Source of the DNA: Streptomyces sp. 846.5
GTDB taxonomy: Bacteria; Actinomycetota; Actinomycetes; Streptomycetales; Streptomycetaceae
Assembly: GCF_004365705.1 (NCBI RefSeq)
Contig: NZ_SOBN01000001.1
Span: 1,752,555 to 1,816,554, forward strand
Direction: 5' to 3'
Length of the DNA: 64,000 nt
Positions 18,336 through 26,350 of the stretch are shown here, piece after piece (positions within the stretch are counted from its first letter, which is position 1; the number at the start of each line of letters is the position of its first letter). Both the position numbers and the translations under genes were made by a program. Below the pieces are notes generated by a model. That model was given only the letters and a program-made list of their open reading frames with translations, ran no database searches and was not told the DNA's origin.

Positions 18336-18350
18336 CCTTTCAGTGAAAGG
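18336..18350 (+). promoter_or_regulatory. Hairpin that contains the ribosome site of the second GH51 gene
   Basis: CCTTTCA (18336-18342) and TGAAAGG (18344-18350) are perfect complements around one G. The right arm is the GAAAGG ribosome site, 5 bases before ATG 18356. Folding would hide the site, so translation of the second enzyme could depend on upstream ribosome traffic or on a factor. Confidence 0.55.
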
Positions 18351-18355
18351 CAGTC

Positions 18356-19897
18356 ATGTCGCCCGAACGCACCGCCCCCGCCCGCTTCACCCTCGACCCG
18401 GCGTTCACCGTCGGTGAGGTCGACCCGCGCCTGTTCGGCTCCTTCGTGGAGCACCTGGGGCGCTGCGTCTACACCGGCATCTACGAACCGGGCCATCCCG
18501 CCGCCGACGAGGCCGGGCTGCGTACCGACGTGCTGGAACTGGTCCGCGAGTTGGGAGTGACCACGATCCGCTACCCGGGCGGCAACTTCGTCTCCGGCTA
18601 CAAGTGGGAGGACAGCGTGGGTCCGGTGCACGCGCGGCCGCGCCGGCTCGACCCGGCCTGGCGCGCCACCGAGACCAACGCCTTCGGCCTGTCGGAGTTC
18701 ATGGGCTTCCTGCGGAAGCTCGGCGGCGAGGCGGAACCGATGATGGCGGTCAACCTCGGCACCCGCGGCACGGCGGAGGCGATCGAGCTGCAGGAGTACG
18801 CCAACCACCCGTCCGGCACCGCATTGTCGGATCTGCGCGGGGCGCACGGGGACAAGGACCCGTTCGGGATCCGGCTCTGGTGCCTGGGCAACGAGATGGA
18901 CGGCCCCTGGCAGATCGGCCACAAGAACGCCGAGGACTACGGCAAGCTGGCCGCCGCCACCGCCCGCGCGATGCGCATGATCGACAAGGACGTGGAGCTG
19001 GTCGCCTGCGGCAGTTCCAGCCAGTCCATGCCGACCTTCGCCGCATGGGAGGCGACCGTTCTGGAGCACACCTACGACCTGGTCGACCACATCTCCATGC
19101 ACGCCTACTACGAGGAGCTCGGCGACGACCGCGACTCGTTCCTCGCCTCGGCGGTGGACATGGAGGCGTTCATCGAGAACGTGGTGGCCACCTGCGACCA
19201 CGTGGGCGCCCGGCTGAAGTCCCGGAAGCGGATCAACATCTCCTTCGACGAGTGGAACATCTGGTACAACTCCCGCTTCCAGCAGGACTTCGACGAGAAC
19301 CCGCCGAACTGGCCAGAGGCGCCGCGGCAGTTGGAGGACAGCTACTCGCTGACCGACGCGGTGGTCTTCGGCTCGCTGCTGATCGCACTGCTGCGCCATG
19401 CCGACCGGGTGCGAGTGGCGTGCCTGGCACAGCTGGTCAATGTGATCGCCCCGATCATGACCGAGCCGGGCGGGCCCGCCTGGCGGCAGACCACCTTCTT
19501 CCCCTTCGCGCAGGCGTCGCGGTACGGGCGCGGCCGGGTGCTGCAGGTCGATCCGAAAAGCCCGCTGTACGACACCGCCAGGTACGGCCGGGTTCCGCTG
19601 CTGCACGCCACGGCGGTGCTGGACGAGTGGAGCGGGGAGGTGACGGTGTTCGCGGTCAACCGCAGCCGGACCGAGGCGCTGCCGCTGGAGGTCACGCTGC
19701 ACGGCACCGGTGTGTCCGAGGTGGTCGAGCACAGCGTGCTGGCGGATCCGGACCCGGACGCCCGCAACACCCTGGCCGAACCCGACCGGGTCGTCCCCCG
19801 CCAGGTCACGGGCGCCTCCGTCGACGGCGAGCTGTTCAGCTGCGAGCTCCAGCCGCTCTCCTGGAACATGATCCGGCTGGCGCCGGGCGGCGCCTGA
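18356..19897 (+). CDS. GH51 alpha-L-arabinofuranosidase (second copy)
   Basis: This is a 513-residue intracellular GH51 enzyme with the same core motifs as its neighbour: FGSFVEHLGRCVYTGIYEPGH, the acid/base Glu in GNEMDGPWQIGH, and the nucleophile Glu in SFDEWNIWYNS. The DENPPNWPEAPRQLEDSYSLTDA loop matches the longer loop found in many characterised arabinofuranosidases. It lies 39 bases after the first GH51 gene. The ribosome site sits inside a small hairpin (18336-18350). Tandem retention of two GH51 genes suggests divided labour, for example arabinan versus arabinoxylan oligosaccharides; this is inference. Confidence 0.95.
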   Translation: MSPERTAPARFTLDPAFTVGEVDPRLFGSFVEHLGRCVYTGIYEPGHPAADEAGLRTDVLELVRELGVTTIRYPGGNFVSGYKWEDSVGPVHARPRRLDPAWRATETNAFGLSEFMGFLRKLGGEAEPMMAVNLGTRGTAEAIELQEYANHPSGTALSDLRGAHGDKDPFGIRLWCLGNEMDGPWQIGHKNAEDYGKLAAATARAMRMIDKDVELVACGSSSQSMPTFAAWEATVLEHTYDLVDHISMHAYYEELGDDRDSFLASAVDMEAFIENVVATCDHVGARLKSRKRINISFDEWNIWYNSRFQQDFDENPPNWPEAPRQLEDSYSLTDAVVFGSLLIALLRHADRVRVACLAQLVNVIAPIMTEPGGPAWRQTTFFPFAQASRYGRGRVLQVDPKSPLYDTARYGRVPLLHATAVLDEWSGEVTVFAVNRSRTEALPLEVTLHGTGVSEVVEHSVLADPDPDARNTLAEPDRVVPRQVTGASVDGELFSCELQPLSWNMIRLAPGGA

Positions 19898-19905
19898 CCA
19901 CGGCG

Positions 19906-19922
19906 GGTTCCTTCGTTGTACC
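19906..19922 (-). promoter_or_regulatory. Third copy of the 17-bp operator, upstream of the LacI gene
   Basis: Read on the minus strand this is GGTACAACGAAGGAACC, matching the sites at 10845 and 13226 at all but two or three positions. On that strand a CTGACA lies at 19944-19939, again 18 bases before TACAAC. This either repeats the promoter in antisense orientation or simply marks an autoregulatory operator about 120 bases before the LacI start. Confidence 0.72.
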
Positions 19923-20043
19923 TTTGGTGGTGCGAGCCTGTCAGCGGCTGTCCGACTCGATTGGGTAACGTCCGATCGGAAGCACGCACACGAAATGCGC
20001 AGCCGCGCCAAAGTCTCAGTGGAACGACTTCTGGAGGAACCCC

Positions 20044-21129
20044 GTGGGCGAACCCACCCTGCACGATGTCGCCGCCCGGGCCGGAGTGTCGATCAAGACA
20101 GTCTCCAATGTGCTCCGCGGGGTGACCGGCAAGGTGTCCACTGAGACCGCGGCCCGGGTGCTCCAGGTGATCGAGGAGATCAACTACCGGCCCAACCTGT
20201 CGGCCCGCCGACTGCGCAGCGGCCGGTCCAACGTTGTCGCCCTCGCCGTGCCCGACCTGCGCAATCCGTACTTCGCCGAGGTCGCCACCGCGATGATCAG
20301 CGCCGCCCGCCGGGCCGGCTACACCCTGCTGATCGAGGAGACCGGCGGCAACGCCGAGGACGAACTGAACGCGGCCGAGGGGCTGCGCGACCCGCTGATC
20401 GAGGGCGTCATCATGGCGCCGCTGGCCCTGGACCCGCGGCAGCTGGACCGGCGCGGCCGGACCGTCCCGCTGGTGCTGCTGGGCGAGCACGACTACGACG
20501 GGGACTGCGACCACGTCATGTTCGACAATCTGACGGCGTCTCAGCAGATGACCGCGCACCTGGTCGAGCAGGGCTACCGGCGGATCGCCGTGATCGGACG
20601 TCAGGACGCCCCGCCGCAGGCCGCGGCCATGGCGGCGATGAGGTTCAACGGCTACCGCCGGGCGCTGGGCGAGGCCGGCCTGGCATACGACCAGCGGCTG
20701 GCCCCGGTCATCCCCACCTCCGCCTACGGCAAGGCGGCCGGCGCCGAGGCGGCGGAGCAGATCTTCGAGCGGGGGCTCAAGCCCGACGCCCTGTACTGCT
20801 TCGCCGACGTGCTCGCCATCGGCGCGCTGCGGGCCGCGCACTGCCGCGGGCTGCACGCCCCCGAGGACTTCGGGCTGGCCGGGTTCGACGGCATCGAGGA
20901 GGGCCGGTTCACCATCCCCACCCTGACCACGATCGCGCCGGACTACGTGGACATGGCCTCGCTGGCCGTGAACGCGCTGATCGAGCGGATGGAGTCGGCG
21001 GTGCCGATCGGCCACCGGGACATCCTCTGCCGCTACGAGCTGGCGGTCCGCGAGAGCACCCAGCCGGGGCTGCGCACCGGCGCTCCCAGCGCGGGGGCGA
21101 GTGCGGGGGCGAGGGCCGCCGCCGTCTAG
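20044..21129 (+). CDS. LacI-family repressor of the arabinan-use cluster
   Basis: This is a 361-residue LacI-type regulator starting at GTG 20044 after CTGGAGGAAC. The helix-turn-helix is at residues 4-24 (TLHDVAARAGVSIKTVSNVL), followed by the hinge ARRLRSGRSNVVALAVPDLRNPYF and the periplasmic-binding-type effector domain that ends in FGLAGFDGIEEGRFTIPTLTT. It closes the arabinan cluster, and a 17-bp site lies in its upstream region as well as before the exo-arabinanase gene and the importer operon. By family knowledge it should release DNA when arabinose or an arabino-oligosaccharide binds. Its stop shares the bases CTAG with the stop of the convergent endonuclease gene. Confidence 0.92.
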   Translation: MGEPTLHDVAARAGVSIKTVSNVLRGVTGKVSTETAARVLQVIEEINYRPNLSARRLRSGRSNVVALAVPDLRNPYFAEVATAMISAARRAGYTLLIEETGGNAEDELNAAEGLRDPLIEGVIMAPLALDPRQLDRRGRTVPLVLLGEHDYDGDCDHVMFDNLTASQQMTAHLVEQGYRRIAVIGRQDAPPQAAAMAAMRFNGYRRALGEAGLAYDQRLAPVIPTSAYGKAAGAEAAEQIFERGLKPDALYCFADVLAIGALRAAHCRGLHAPEDFGLAGFDGIEEGRFTIPTLTTIAPDYVDMASLAVNALIERMESAVPIGHRDILCRYELAVRESTQPGLRTGAPSAGASAGARAAAV

Positions 21130-22040
21130 CGTGGTGCCCTCGCACCCCGGCGCAGCTGCTTGAGGCGGTCGATGTCGCGGGTGTGCAGGGCGCCCTCGAC
21201 GCGGTCCGGGGCGTGGCGGTCGTCCGGGGTCTCGATGATCAGCGGGACGCCCTCGGTGGCCGGGTGGGTGAACAGCCCGCCGAAGGGCTCGGCGCCGATG
21301 TGGCCGGCCCCGATGTTGGCGTGGCGGTCCTTGCGGGCCCCGGCCACGTCCTTGGAGTCGTTGGCGTGGATCAGCCGCAGCCGTCCCGGCCCGGCCGCGG
21401 CGACCAGTTCGTCCAGCATCCGCGCGGTGCCGCCGGGGGCGGCGAGGTCGTGGCCGGCCGCGAAGGCGTGGCAGGTGTCCAGGCAGACGCCGACCCGGGG
21501 GTGGTGCTCCAGCGCGTCCAGGTACTCGGCGAGGTCCGGCATCCGCGAGCACAGTGAGCTGCCCTGTCCCGCCGTCGGTTCGAGCAGCAGCCAGGGCGCG
21601 TCCTCGCCGTAGCCGTCCAGCTCGTCGAGGAGCGGCAGCATGCCCTCGTGGACCTGGCGCAGCGCCTTCTCCCGGCTGCCACCCATCGCCGAGCCGGTGT
21701 GCACCACGACGCCGAGGGCGCCGATCGCATGGCCGCGGCTCAGCGAGTGGCGCAGCGACTCGCCGGAGCGCTCGCGGGTCGCCGCGGAGTCGGAGCCGAA
21801 GTTGATCAGGTACGGGGCGTGCACATAGGCGGAGACCCCGCGCTCGGCGCAGCCCGCACGAAAGGCCCGGTCCTGCTCCGGGTTGCCGGTCGGGGCCGCC
21901 CAGCCGCGCGGATTGGCGACGAAGACCTGCACGCTCTCCGCCCCCACCTTGTCGGCGTAGGCCAGGCCGGTGCCGGCCAGCCCCCGGCCGGCGACCGGGA
22001 CATGTGCGCCGACGGGATTGCGGTGGGCGGAACGGATCAC
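21126..22040 (-). CDS. nfo: Deoxyribonuclease IV (endonuclease IV family)
   Basis: This is a 304-residue AP endonuclease of the xylose-isomerase-like TIM-barrel family. The zinc-ligand motifs are visible in order: YVHAPYLINFGS, VVHTGSAMG, LLLEPTAGQG, CLDTCHAFAAGHD, HANDSK and ANIGAGHIG. It cuts 5' of abasic sites in base-excision repair. The start is taken as GTG 22040, which puts the conserved NPVGAHVPV near residue 7. Longer in-frame options run into the fru promoter region. It is divergent from the fructose operon and convergent with the LacI gene, and not obviously linked to either. Confidence 0.9.
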   Translation of the reverse strand: MIRSAHRNPVGAHVPVAGRGLAGTGLAYADKVGAESVQVFVANPRGWAAPTGNPEQDRAFRAGCAERGVSAYVHAPYLINFGSDSAATRERSGESLRHSLSRGHAIGALGVVVHTGSAMGGSREKALRQVHEGMLPLLDELDGYGEDAPWLLLEPTAGQGSSLCSRMPDLAEYLDALEHHPRVGVCLDTCHAFAAGHDLAAPGGTARMLDELVAAAGPGRLRLIHANDSKDVAGARKDRHANIGAGHIGAEPFGGLFTHPATEGVPLIIETPDDRHAPDRVEGALHTRDIDRLKQLRRGARAPR

Positions 22041-22143
22041 GGCCCGAGCATCGCACACCCCGACCCGGCGGGGTCCGGCACACCGATCCATGTGGTTATT
22101 CCTGTGTTCCATGCCCGGATGTGTGCTTTCTTGCCCGAGTGTC

Positions 22144-22172
22144 TTGACAGTCCTCGTAACCGGGCGTAAAAC
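22144..22172 (+). promoter_or_regulatory. Near-consensus promoter of the fructose operon
   Basis: TTGACA (22144-22149), a 17-base spacer and TAAAAC (22167-22172) form the best sigma-70-type promoter seen in the window. The following 35 bases are AT-richer and contain two GAAAC words (ATTCGAAACAAGCTTC and GTGAAACC), which are candidate sites for the DeoR-type regulator encoded next. Confidence 0.75.
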
Positions 22173-22207
22173 CATTCGAAACAAGCTTCTAACGGCGGTG
22201 AAACCAC

Positions 22208-22969
22208 ATGTACGCGGAGGAGCGTCACCAGCTCATCGTGGAGCAGGCGCGGCGGGACGGCCGGGTCGACGTCACAGCCCTCGCATCGGGGCTCGACGTC
22301 GCCACCGAGACCATCCGGCGCGACCTGACCATGCTGGAGCGGCAGGGCCTGCTGCGCCGGGTCCACGGCGGGGCCATCCCGGTCGAACGCCTCGGCTTCG
22401 AACCCGGCCTGGCCCAGCGGGCGTCCGCCCTGATCGGGGAGAAGGAGCGGATCGCCAAGGCGGCGGTCGCCGAGCTCCCCGACGAGGGAACGATCCTGCT
22501 GGACGCCGGGACCACGACCGCGCGGCTGGCCGAGCAGCTGCCCGCCGACCGCGAACTCACCGTGGTCACCAATGGACTGGCGATCGCGGCGCTGCTGGCC
22601 AACCGCCCCAACATCACCCTGTTCATAGTCGGCGGCCGGGTGCGTTCGCGTACTCACGCGGTGGTCGGCGAGTGGACCCGGAACCCGCTCGCGGACACCT
22701 ATGTCGACGTGGCCTTCATGGGCACCAACGGCATCTCGGTCCAGCGCGGGCTGACCACGCCCGACACCGCCGAGGCCGCCGTGAAGCGGCAGATGATGGC
22801 CAGCGCCCGGCGCACCGTCGTGCTGGCCGACCACACCAAGTTCGCCGCCGACCACTTCGCCCGCTTCGGCAAGGTGGACGAGGTCGACGTGGTGATCACC
22901 GATTCGGGCCTGGACTCCGAGGTCGCCGACGAACTGGCTGAGGCCGGCCCCCGGGTGGTGCGCGCATGA
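22208..22969 (+). CDS. fruR: DeoR-family regulator of the fructose operon
   Basis: This is a 253-residue DeoR/GlpR-type repressor. The N-terminal helix-turn-helix (VDVTALASGLDVATETIRRDL, about residues 19-39) is followed by the family LLRRVHGGAI, and the C-terminal sugar-phosphate sensor domain has DAGTTTARLAEQL, VTNGLAIA and VVLADHTKF. It is the first gene of the operon, with its stop overlapping the ATG of fruK (ATGA). By family knowledge the effector would be fructose 1-phosphate or fructose 1,6-bisphosphate. It should act on the promoter at 22144. Confidence 0.9.
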   Translation: MYAEERHQLIVEQARRDGRVDVTALASGLDVATETIRRDLTMLERQGLLRRVHGGAIPVERLGFEPGLAQRASALIGEKERIAKAAVAELPDEGTILLDAGTTTARLAEQLPADRELTVVTNGLAIAALLANRPNITLFIVGGRVRSRTHAVVGEWTRNPLADTYVDVAFMGTNGISVQRGLTTPDTAEAAVKRQMMASARRTVVLADHTKFAADHFARFGKVDEVDVVITDSGLDSEVADELAEAGPRVVRA

Positions 22970-23913
22970 TCGTCACGCTGACTCCCAATCCGAGCCTGGA
23001 CCGCACCCTGGAGGTCCCGGAGCTGCACCGCGGCGCCGTGCTCCGGGCGACGGCCCGACACACCGACCCCGGCGGCAAGGGCGTCAACGTCTCCCGGGCG
23101 CTGGCCGCCAACGGCCGCAAGACCGTGGCCGTGCTGCCCTGCGGCGGCATCGTCGGCAGCCGGCTCGCCGAACTGCTCGCGCCGCAGGGGGTCGAGGTCC
23201 TCGCCGTGCCCGTGCTCGGTGAGATCCGGGTCAACATCAGCGTGGTCGAGCCCGACGGCACGGTGACGAAGATCAACGAACCGGGTCCGCTGCTCACCCC
23301 GGAGGAACTGGACGCACTGGCCGAGGCCGTGGTCCGGGCCGGCCAGGGAGCCGCCTGGGTCGCCCTCAGCGGCAGCCTGCCCCCCGGGACGCCGGACGAC
23401 CTCTATGCGCAGCTGATCACCCGGATCCGCAGCGCCGGCGGACCGCTGGTCTCGGTGGACTCCAGCGGTGTGCCGCTGGTCGCCGCCCTCGCCGCCGGTC
23501 CCGACCTGATCAAGCCCAACCGCGCCGAGCTCGCGGAGGCTTCGGGGCTGCCGGTCACCACGCTCGGCGAGGCCGTCGCCGCCGCCCGGGCGCTGCGAGA
23601 CCGCGGCGCCCGTACCGTCCTGGCCAGCCTCGGCGCCGACGGCGCGCTGCTGGTCGACGGATCGGGCGCGGTGCACGGCCGGGCCCATGTCGCCGAGCCC
23701 CGCAGCGCGGTGGGCGCGGGCGACGCGCTGCTCGCCGGGTACCTCTCCGCCGGCAGCGGCGGAGCCGAGGCCCTGGCCGAGGCCGTCGCCTGGGGCGCCG
23801 CCGCGACCTCGCTGCCCGGCAGCCGGATGCCCGGGCGCGACCACCTGGACCGGGCGAGCGTCCGCCTCGACCCGCACTTCGACCCCACCCACCCGCTCAC
23901 CGAACGGAACTGA
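22966..23913 (+). CDS. fruK: 1-phosphofructokinase
   Basis: This is a 315-residue PfkB-family sugar kinase that converts fructose 1-phosphate to fructose 1,6-bisphosphate using ATP. It shows TLTPNPSLDRTLEV at the N-terminus, DPGGKGVNVSRALAANG as the first PfkB signature, SGSLPPGTPDD, KPNRAEL, and AVGAGDALLAGYL with the catalytic Asp near the C-terminus. It is coupled to fruR by a 4-base overlap and lies 4 bases before the EIIA gene. In this operon it acts directly on the product of the PTS. Confidence 0.95.
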   Translation: MIVTLTPNPSLDRTLEVPELHRGAVLRATARHTDPGGKGVNVSRALAANGRKTVAVLPCGGIVGSRLAELLAPQGVEVLAVPVLGEIRVNISVVEPDGTVTKINEPGPLLTPEELDALAEAVVRAGQGAAWVALSGSLPPGTPDDLYAQLITRIRSAGGPLVSVDSSGVPLVAALAAGPDLIKPNRAELAEASGLPVTTLGEAVAAARALRDRGARTVLASLGADGALLVDGSGAVHGRAHVAEPRSAVGAGDALLAGYLSAGSGGAEALAEAVAWGAAATSLPGSRMPGRDHLDRASVRLDPHFDPTHPLTERN

Positions 23914-23917
23914 CGCC

Positions 23918-24370
23918 ATGTCCGATCTGATCACCCCCGATTTCGTGGATCTCGACCTCAGGGCCGCAGATCGCCATGAGGTGGCCTTCACCCTGGCCTC
24001 CCGGCTGGCGTCCGAGGGCCGGGTCACCGACCTCGCCGGCTTCCTCGCCGATGTGCGGGCGCGCGAGGAGCAGATGCCCACCGGCATCGAGGGCGGCATC
24101 GGCATCCCCCATGCCCGCTCCGCCCATGTCACCGAACCCTCCCTGGCGTTCGGCCGCAGCGCCGCCGGAATCGACTTCGGCGCCGAGGACGGCCCCGCCG
24201 ACCTGGTGTTCCTCATCGCCGCCCCGGCGGGCGGGGACACCGACCATCTCACCATCCTGGCCTCGCTGGCCCGCCGCCTGGTGCACGCCTCCTTCCGGCA
24301 GGCGCTGCGCGACGCAACCGACCCGCAGACCGTCGTCGATCTCGTCAACAAGGAGGTGCTGGGCAGATGA
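23918..24370 (+). CDS. PTS fructose-type EIIA protein
   Basis: This is a 150-residue separate EIIA domain of the fructose/mannitol type (PTS_EIIA_2). The phospho-accepting histidine is His65 in GGIGIPHARSAHV. It carries phosphate from HPr to the EIIB domain of the next gene. Many actinobacterial FruA proteins have IIA fused to IIBC, whereas here it is a stand-alone protein whose stop overlaps the start of the EIIBC gene (ATGA). The start is ATG 23918, four bases after fruK. Confidence 0.92.
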   Translation: MSDLITPDFVDLDLRAADRHEVAFTLASRLASEGRVTDLAGFLADVRAREEQMPTGIEGGIGIPHARSAHVTEPSLAFGRSAAGIDFGAEDGPADLVFLIAAPAGGDTDHLTILASLARRLVHASFRQALRDATDPQTVVDLVNKEVLGR

Positions 24371-25920
24371 GACTCGTAGCCGTCACCGCATGCCCCACCG
24401 GCATCGCTCACACCTACATGGCCGCCGAGGCCCTGGAGCAGGCGGCCAAGGACGCCGGCCACCAGATCACCGTGGAGACCCAGGGAGCAGCGGGCGCAGT
24501 CCCGCTGACGGCGGATCAGATCGCCGCCGCGGACGCCGTTATCTTCGCCGTCGACGTGGAGGTCCGTGGCCGGGACCGGTTCGCGGGCAAGCCGACCGTC
24601 GAGGTTCCGGTCAAGAAGGCCATCAGCGGCTCGCCCGAACTGCTGGCCCGCGCCGAGGAGGCGATCCGTCAGGCCGGAACCGCCAACGCTGCGACGGGAG
24701 TTGCCTCCGGCAGCGCTGCAGCGCCCGTGAGTGCGCCCGCACCGTCGGACCACGGCTCCTCTGCGGCCCGCTTCGGCACCCACCTGCGCCAGTGGATGAT
24801 GACCGGCGTCAGCTACATGATCCCGTTCGTCGCCGCGGGCGGCATCCTCATCGCGCTCGCCTTCATGTTCGGCGGCGCCGAGGTCGCCATGAAGGTCAAC
24901 GGCGGGGTGTTCCAGGGCCACACCTACCCGGGCGTGACCGACCTGTCCAAGCTCATCTCGCAGGCCGGGTTCGCGGGAGTGCTGTTCAAGATCGGCGCCA
25001 CCGCGTTCTCGATGCTGGTGCCCATCCTGGCCGGCTTCATCGCCTACGCCATGGCGGACCGTCAGGGCCTGGTGCCCGGCATCGTCTCCGGGCTGCTGGC
25101 CTCGGCGATCGGCGCCGGCTTCCTCGGCGGCCTGGTCGGCGGTCTGCTGGCCGGCGCCCTGGTGCTCGGACTGACCAGGTTCAAGCCGCCGCGTGCGATC
25201 GCCGGCATCATGCCGGTGGTGGTCGTCCCGCTGGTCTCCACCCTGATCATGGGCGTGCTGATGCTGGTGGTCATCGGCGAGCCGATCGCCGCGGCACAGC
25301 GCGGGCTCACCAACTGGCTCGGCGGCCTCACCGGCACCAACGCCATCCTGCTGGGCGCGCTGCTGGGGCTGATGATGGCCTTCGACCTCGGCGGCCCGGT
25401 CAACAAGGTCGCCTACACCTTCGGTGTCGGCAGCCTCGCCAGCGGCGAGCTGAAGGTCATGGCGGCCGTGATGGCGGCCGGCATGGTGCCGCCGATCGCG
25501 ATGGCGCTGTCCACCGTGGTGCGGCCGAAGCTGTTCGGCGAGAGCGAGCGCAAGGCCGGTGAGGCGGCCTGGCTGCTCGGCGCCTCGTTCATCACCGAGG
25601 GCGCGATCCCCTTCGCCGCGGCCGACCCGCTGCGGGTGCTCCCCTCGCTGATGGTGGGGAGCGCGACAACCGGCGCCCTGTCCATGGCCTTCGGCGCCAC
25701 CTCGAGGGCCCCGCACGGCGGGCTCTGGGTCATCGGCCTGATCGGCCGACCCGGGCTCTACCTGCTGGCCATCGCCGCCGGTGTGCTGGTCGCAGCGGCC
25801 TGCGTCATCGGAGCCAAGCAGATCGGCCGCTCCGACGTCGCCGACGAGGCGACGGACGCCGCGGAGGTCGCGGCCTCCGATGCCAAGCCCGTCGTCAACC
25901 ACGAGGCGCTGGTCGGCTGA
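24367..25920 (+). CDS. fruA: PTS fructose-specific EIIBC transporter
   Basis: This is a 517-residue membrane permease. Residues 1-100 are the EIIB domain with the phospho-cysteine Cys9 in VTACPTGIAHTYMAA. An Ala-rich linker (about 105-135) leads to the EIIC channel with about eight to ten membrane segments, including YMIPFVAAGGILIAL, AYAMADRQGLVPG and EGAIPFAAADPLRVLPS. It imports fructose and phosphorylates it at C1. It is the membrane part of the operon and is followed by a 148-base gap with strong secondary structure before ptsH. Confidence 0.95.
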   Translation: MRLVAVTACPTGIAHTYMAAEALEQAAKDAGHQITVETQGAAGAVPLTADQIAAADAVIFAVDVEVRGRDRFAGKPTVEVPVKKAISGSPELLARAEEAIRQAGTANAATGVASGSAAAPVSAPAPSDHGSSAARFGTHLRQWMMTGVSYMIPFVAAGGILIALAFMFGGAEVAMKVNGGVFQGHTYPGVTDLSKLISQAGFAGVLFKIGATAFSMLVPILAGFIAYAMADRQGLVPGIVSGLLASAIGAGFLGGLVGGLLAGALVLGLTRFKPPRAIAGIMPVVVVPLVSTLIMGVLMLVVIGEPIAAAQRGLTNWLGGLTGTNAILLGALLGLMMAFDLGGPVNKVAYTFGVGSLASGELKVMAAVMAAGMVPPIAMALSTVVRPKLFGESERKAGEAAWLLGASFITEGAIPFAAADPLRVLPSLMVGSATTGALSMAFGATSRAPHGGLWVIGLIGRPGLYLLAIAAGVLVAAACVIGAKQIGRSDVADEATDAAEVAASDAKPVVNHEALVG

Positions 25921-25947
25921 GCCCGGCTCCCGCCCCACCCCGAACCG

Positions 25948-25998
25948 CCCGGCCCCGCGCGCTCCCCCGGCCCGCGGGGCCGGGCACCGGCCCGGTGC
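25948..25998 (+). terminator. Attenuator- or terminator-like hairpins between fruA and ptsH
   Basis: CCCGGCCCCGCG (25948-25959) pairs perfectly with 25973-25984 around a 13-base loop. A second, overlapping hairpin GCACCGG/CCGGTGC (25984-25990 and 25992-25998) follows at once and shares a base with the first. It may reduce transcription into ptsH-ptsI or stabilise the upstream message. Confidence 0.6.
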
Positions 25999-26068
25999 AC
26001 CCTGCTCCACCACCTGCCCCGTCCAACTCCCCCATCTGCCCCCTTGATCTGTCCCTGGAGGGATTCCC

Positions 26069-26350
26069 ATGCCCCAGCGCTCGGTCGCCGTAGGTTCCAG
26101 CAGCGGCCTGCATGCCCGTCCCGCGTCCCTGTTCGTGCAGGCCGCCGCCCGCCAACCGGTCCGGGTCACGGTCGCCCGGCAGGGCGGCGACGCGGTCGAC
26201 GCCCGCAGCCTGCTCTCGGTGCTCGCACTCGGCGCGCGCCACGGCGACACCGTGGTCCTCTCCGCCGAGGAGGGCCCGCAGGCCGAGGACGCGCTGGAGG
26301 AGCTGGCCACGCTGGTCGCGCACGACTTCGACGCGCCGGAGCAGCCGTGA
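26069..26350 (+). CDS. ptsH: HPr phosphocarrier protein
   Basis: This is a 93-residue HPr with the active-site His15 in SSGLHARPASLFVQ. The usual Ser46 region is DARSLLSVLALGARHG, in which the serine is retained. It passes phosphate from Enzyme I to EIIA. A strong site (CTGGAGGGA) precedes ATG 26069, and the stop overlaps the GTG of ptsI (GTGA). In S. coelicolor, as I recall, ptsH and ptsI lie apart from fruKA, so their presence here makes the operon self-sufficient or gives a second set. Confidence 0.95.
   Translation: MPQRSVAVGSSSGLHARPASLFVQAAARQPVRVTVARQGGDAVDARSLLSVLALGARHGDTVVLSAEEGPQAEDALEELATLVAHDFDAPEQP

Noticed and set aside
14768..20011. 1747-residue minus-strand ORF
   Set aside because: It is a shadow of the permease and GH51 genes on the other strand; composition is Gly/Arg/Val-Asp-Gln biased and no motif is recognisable.
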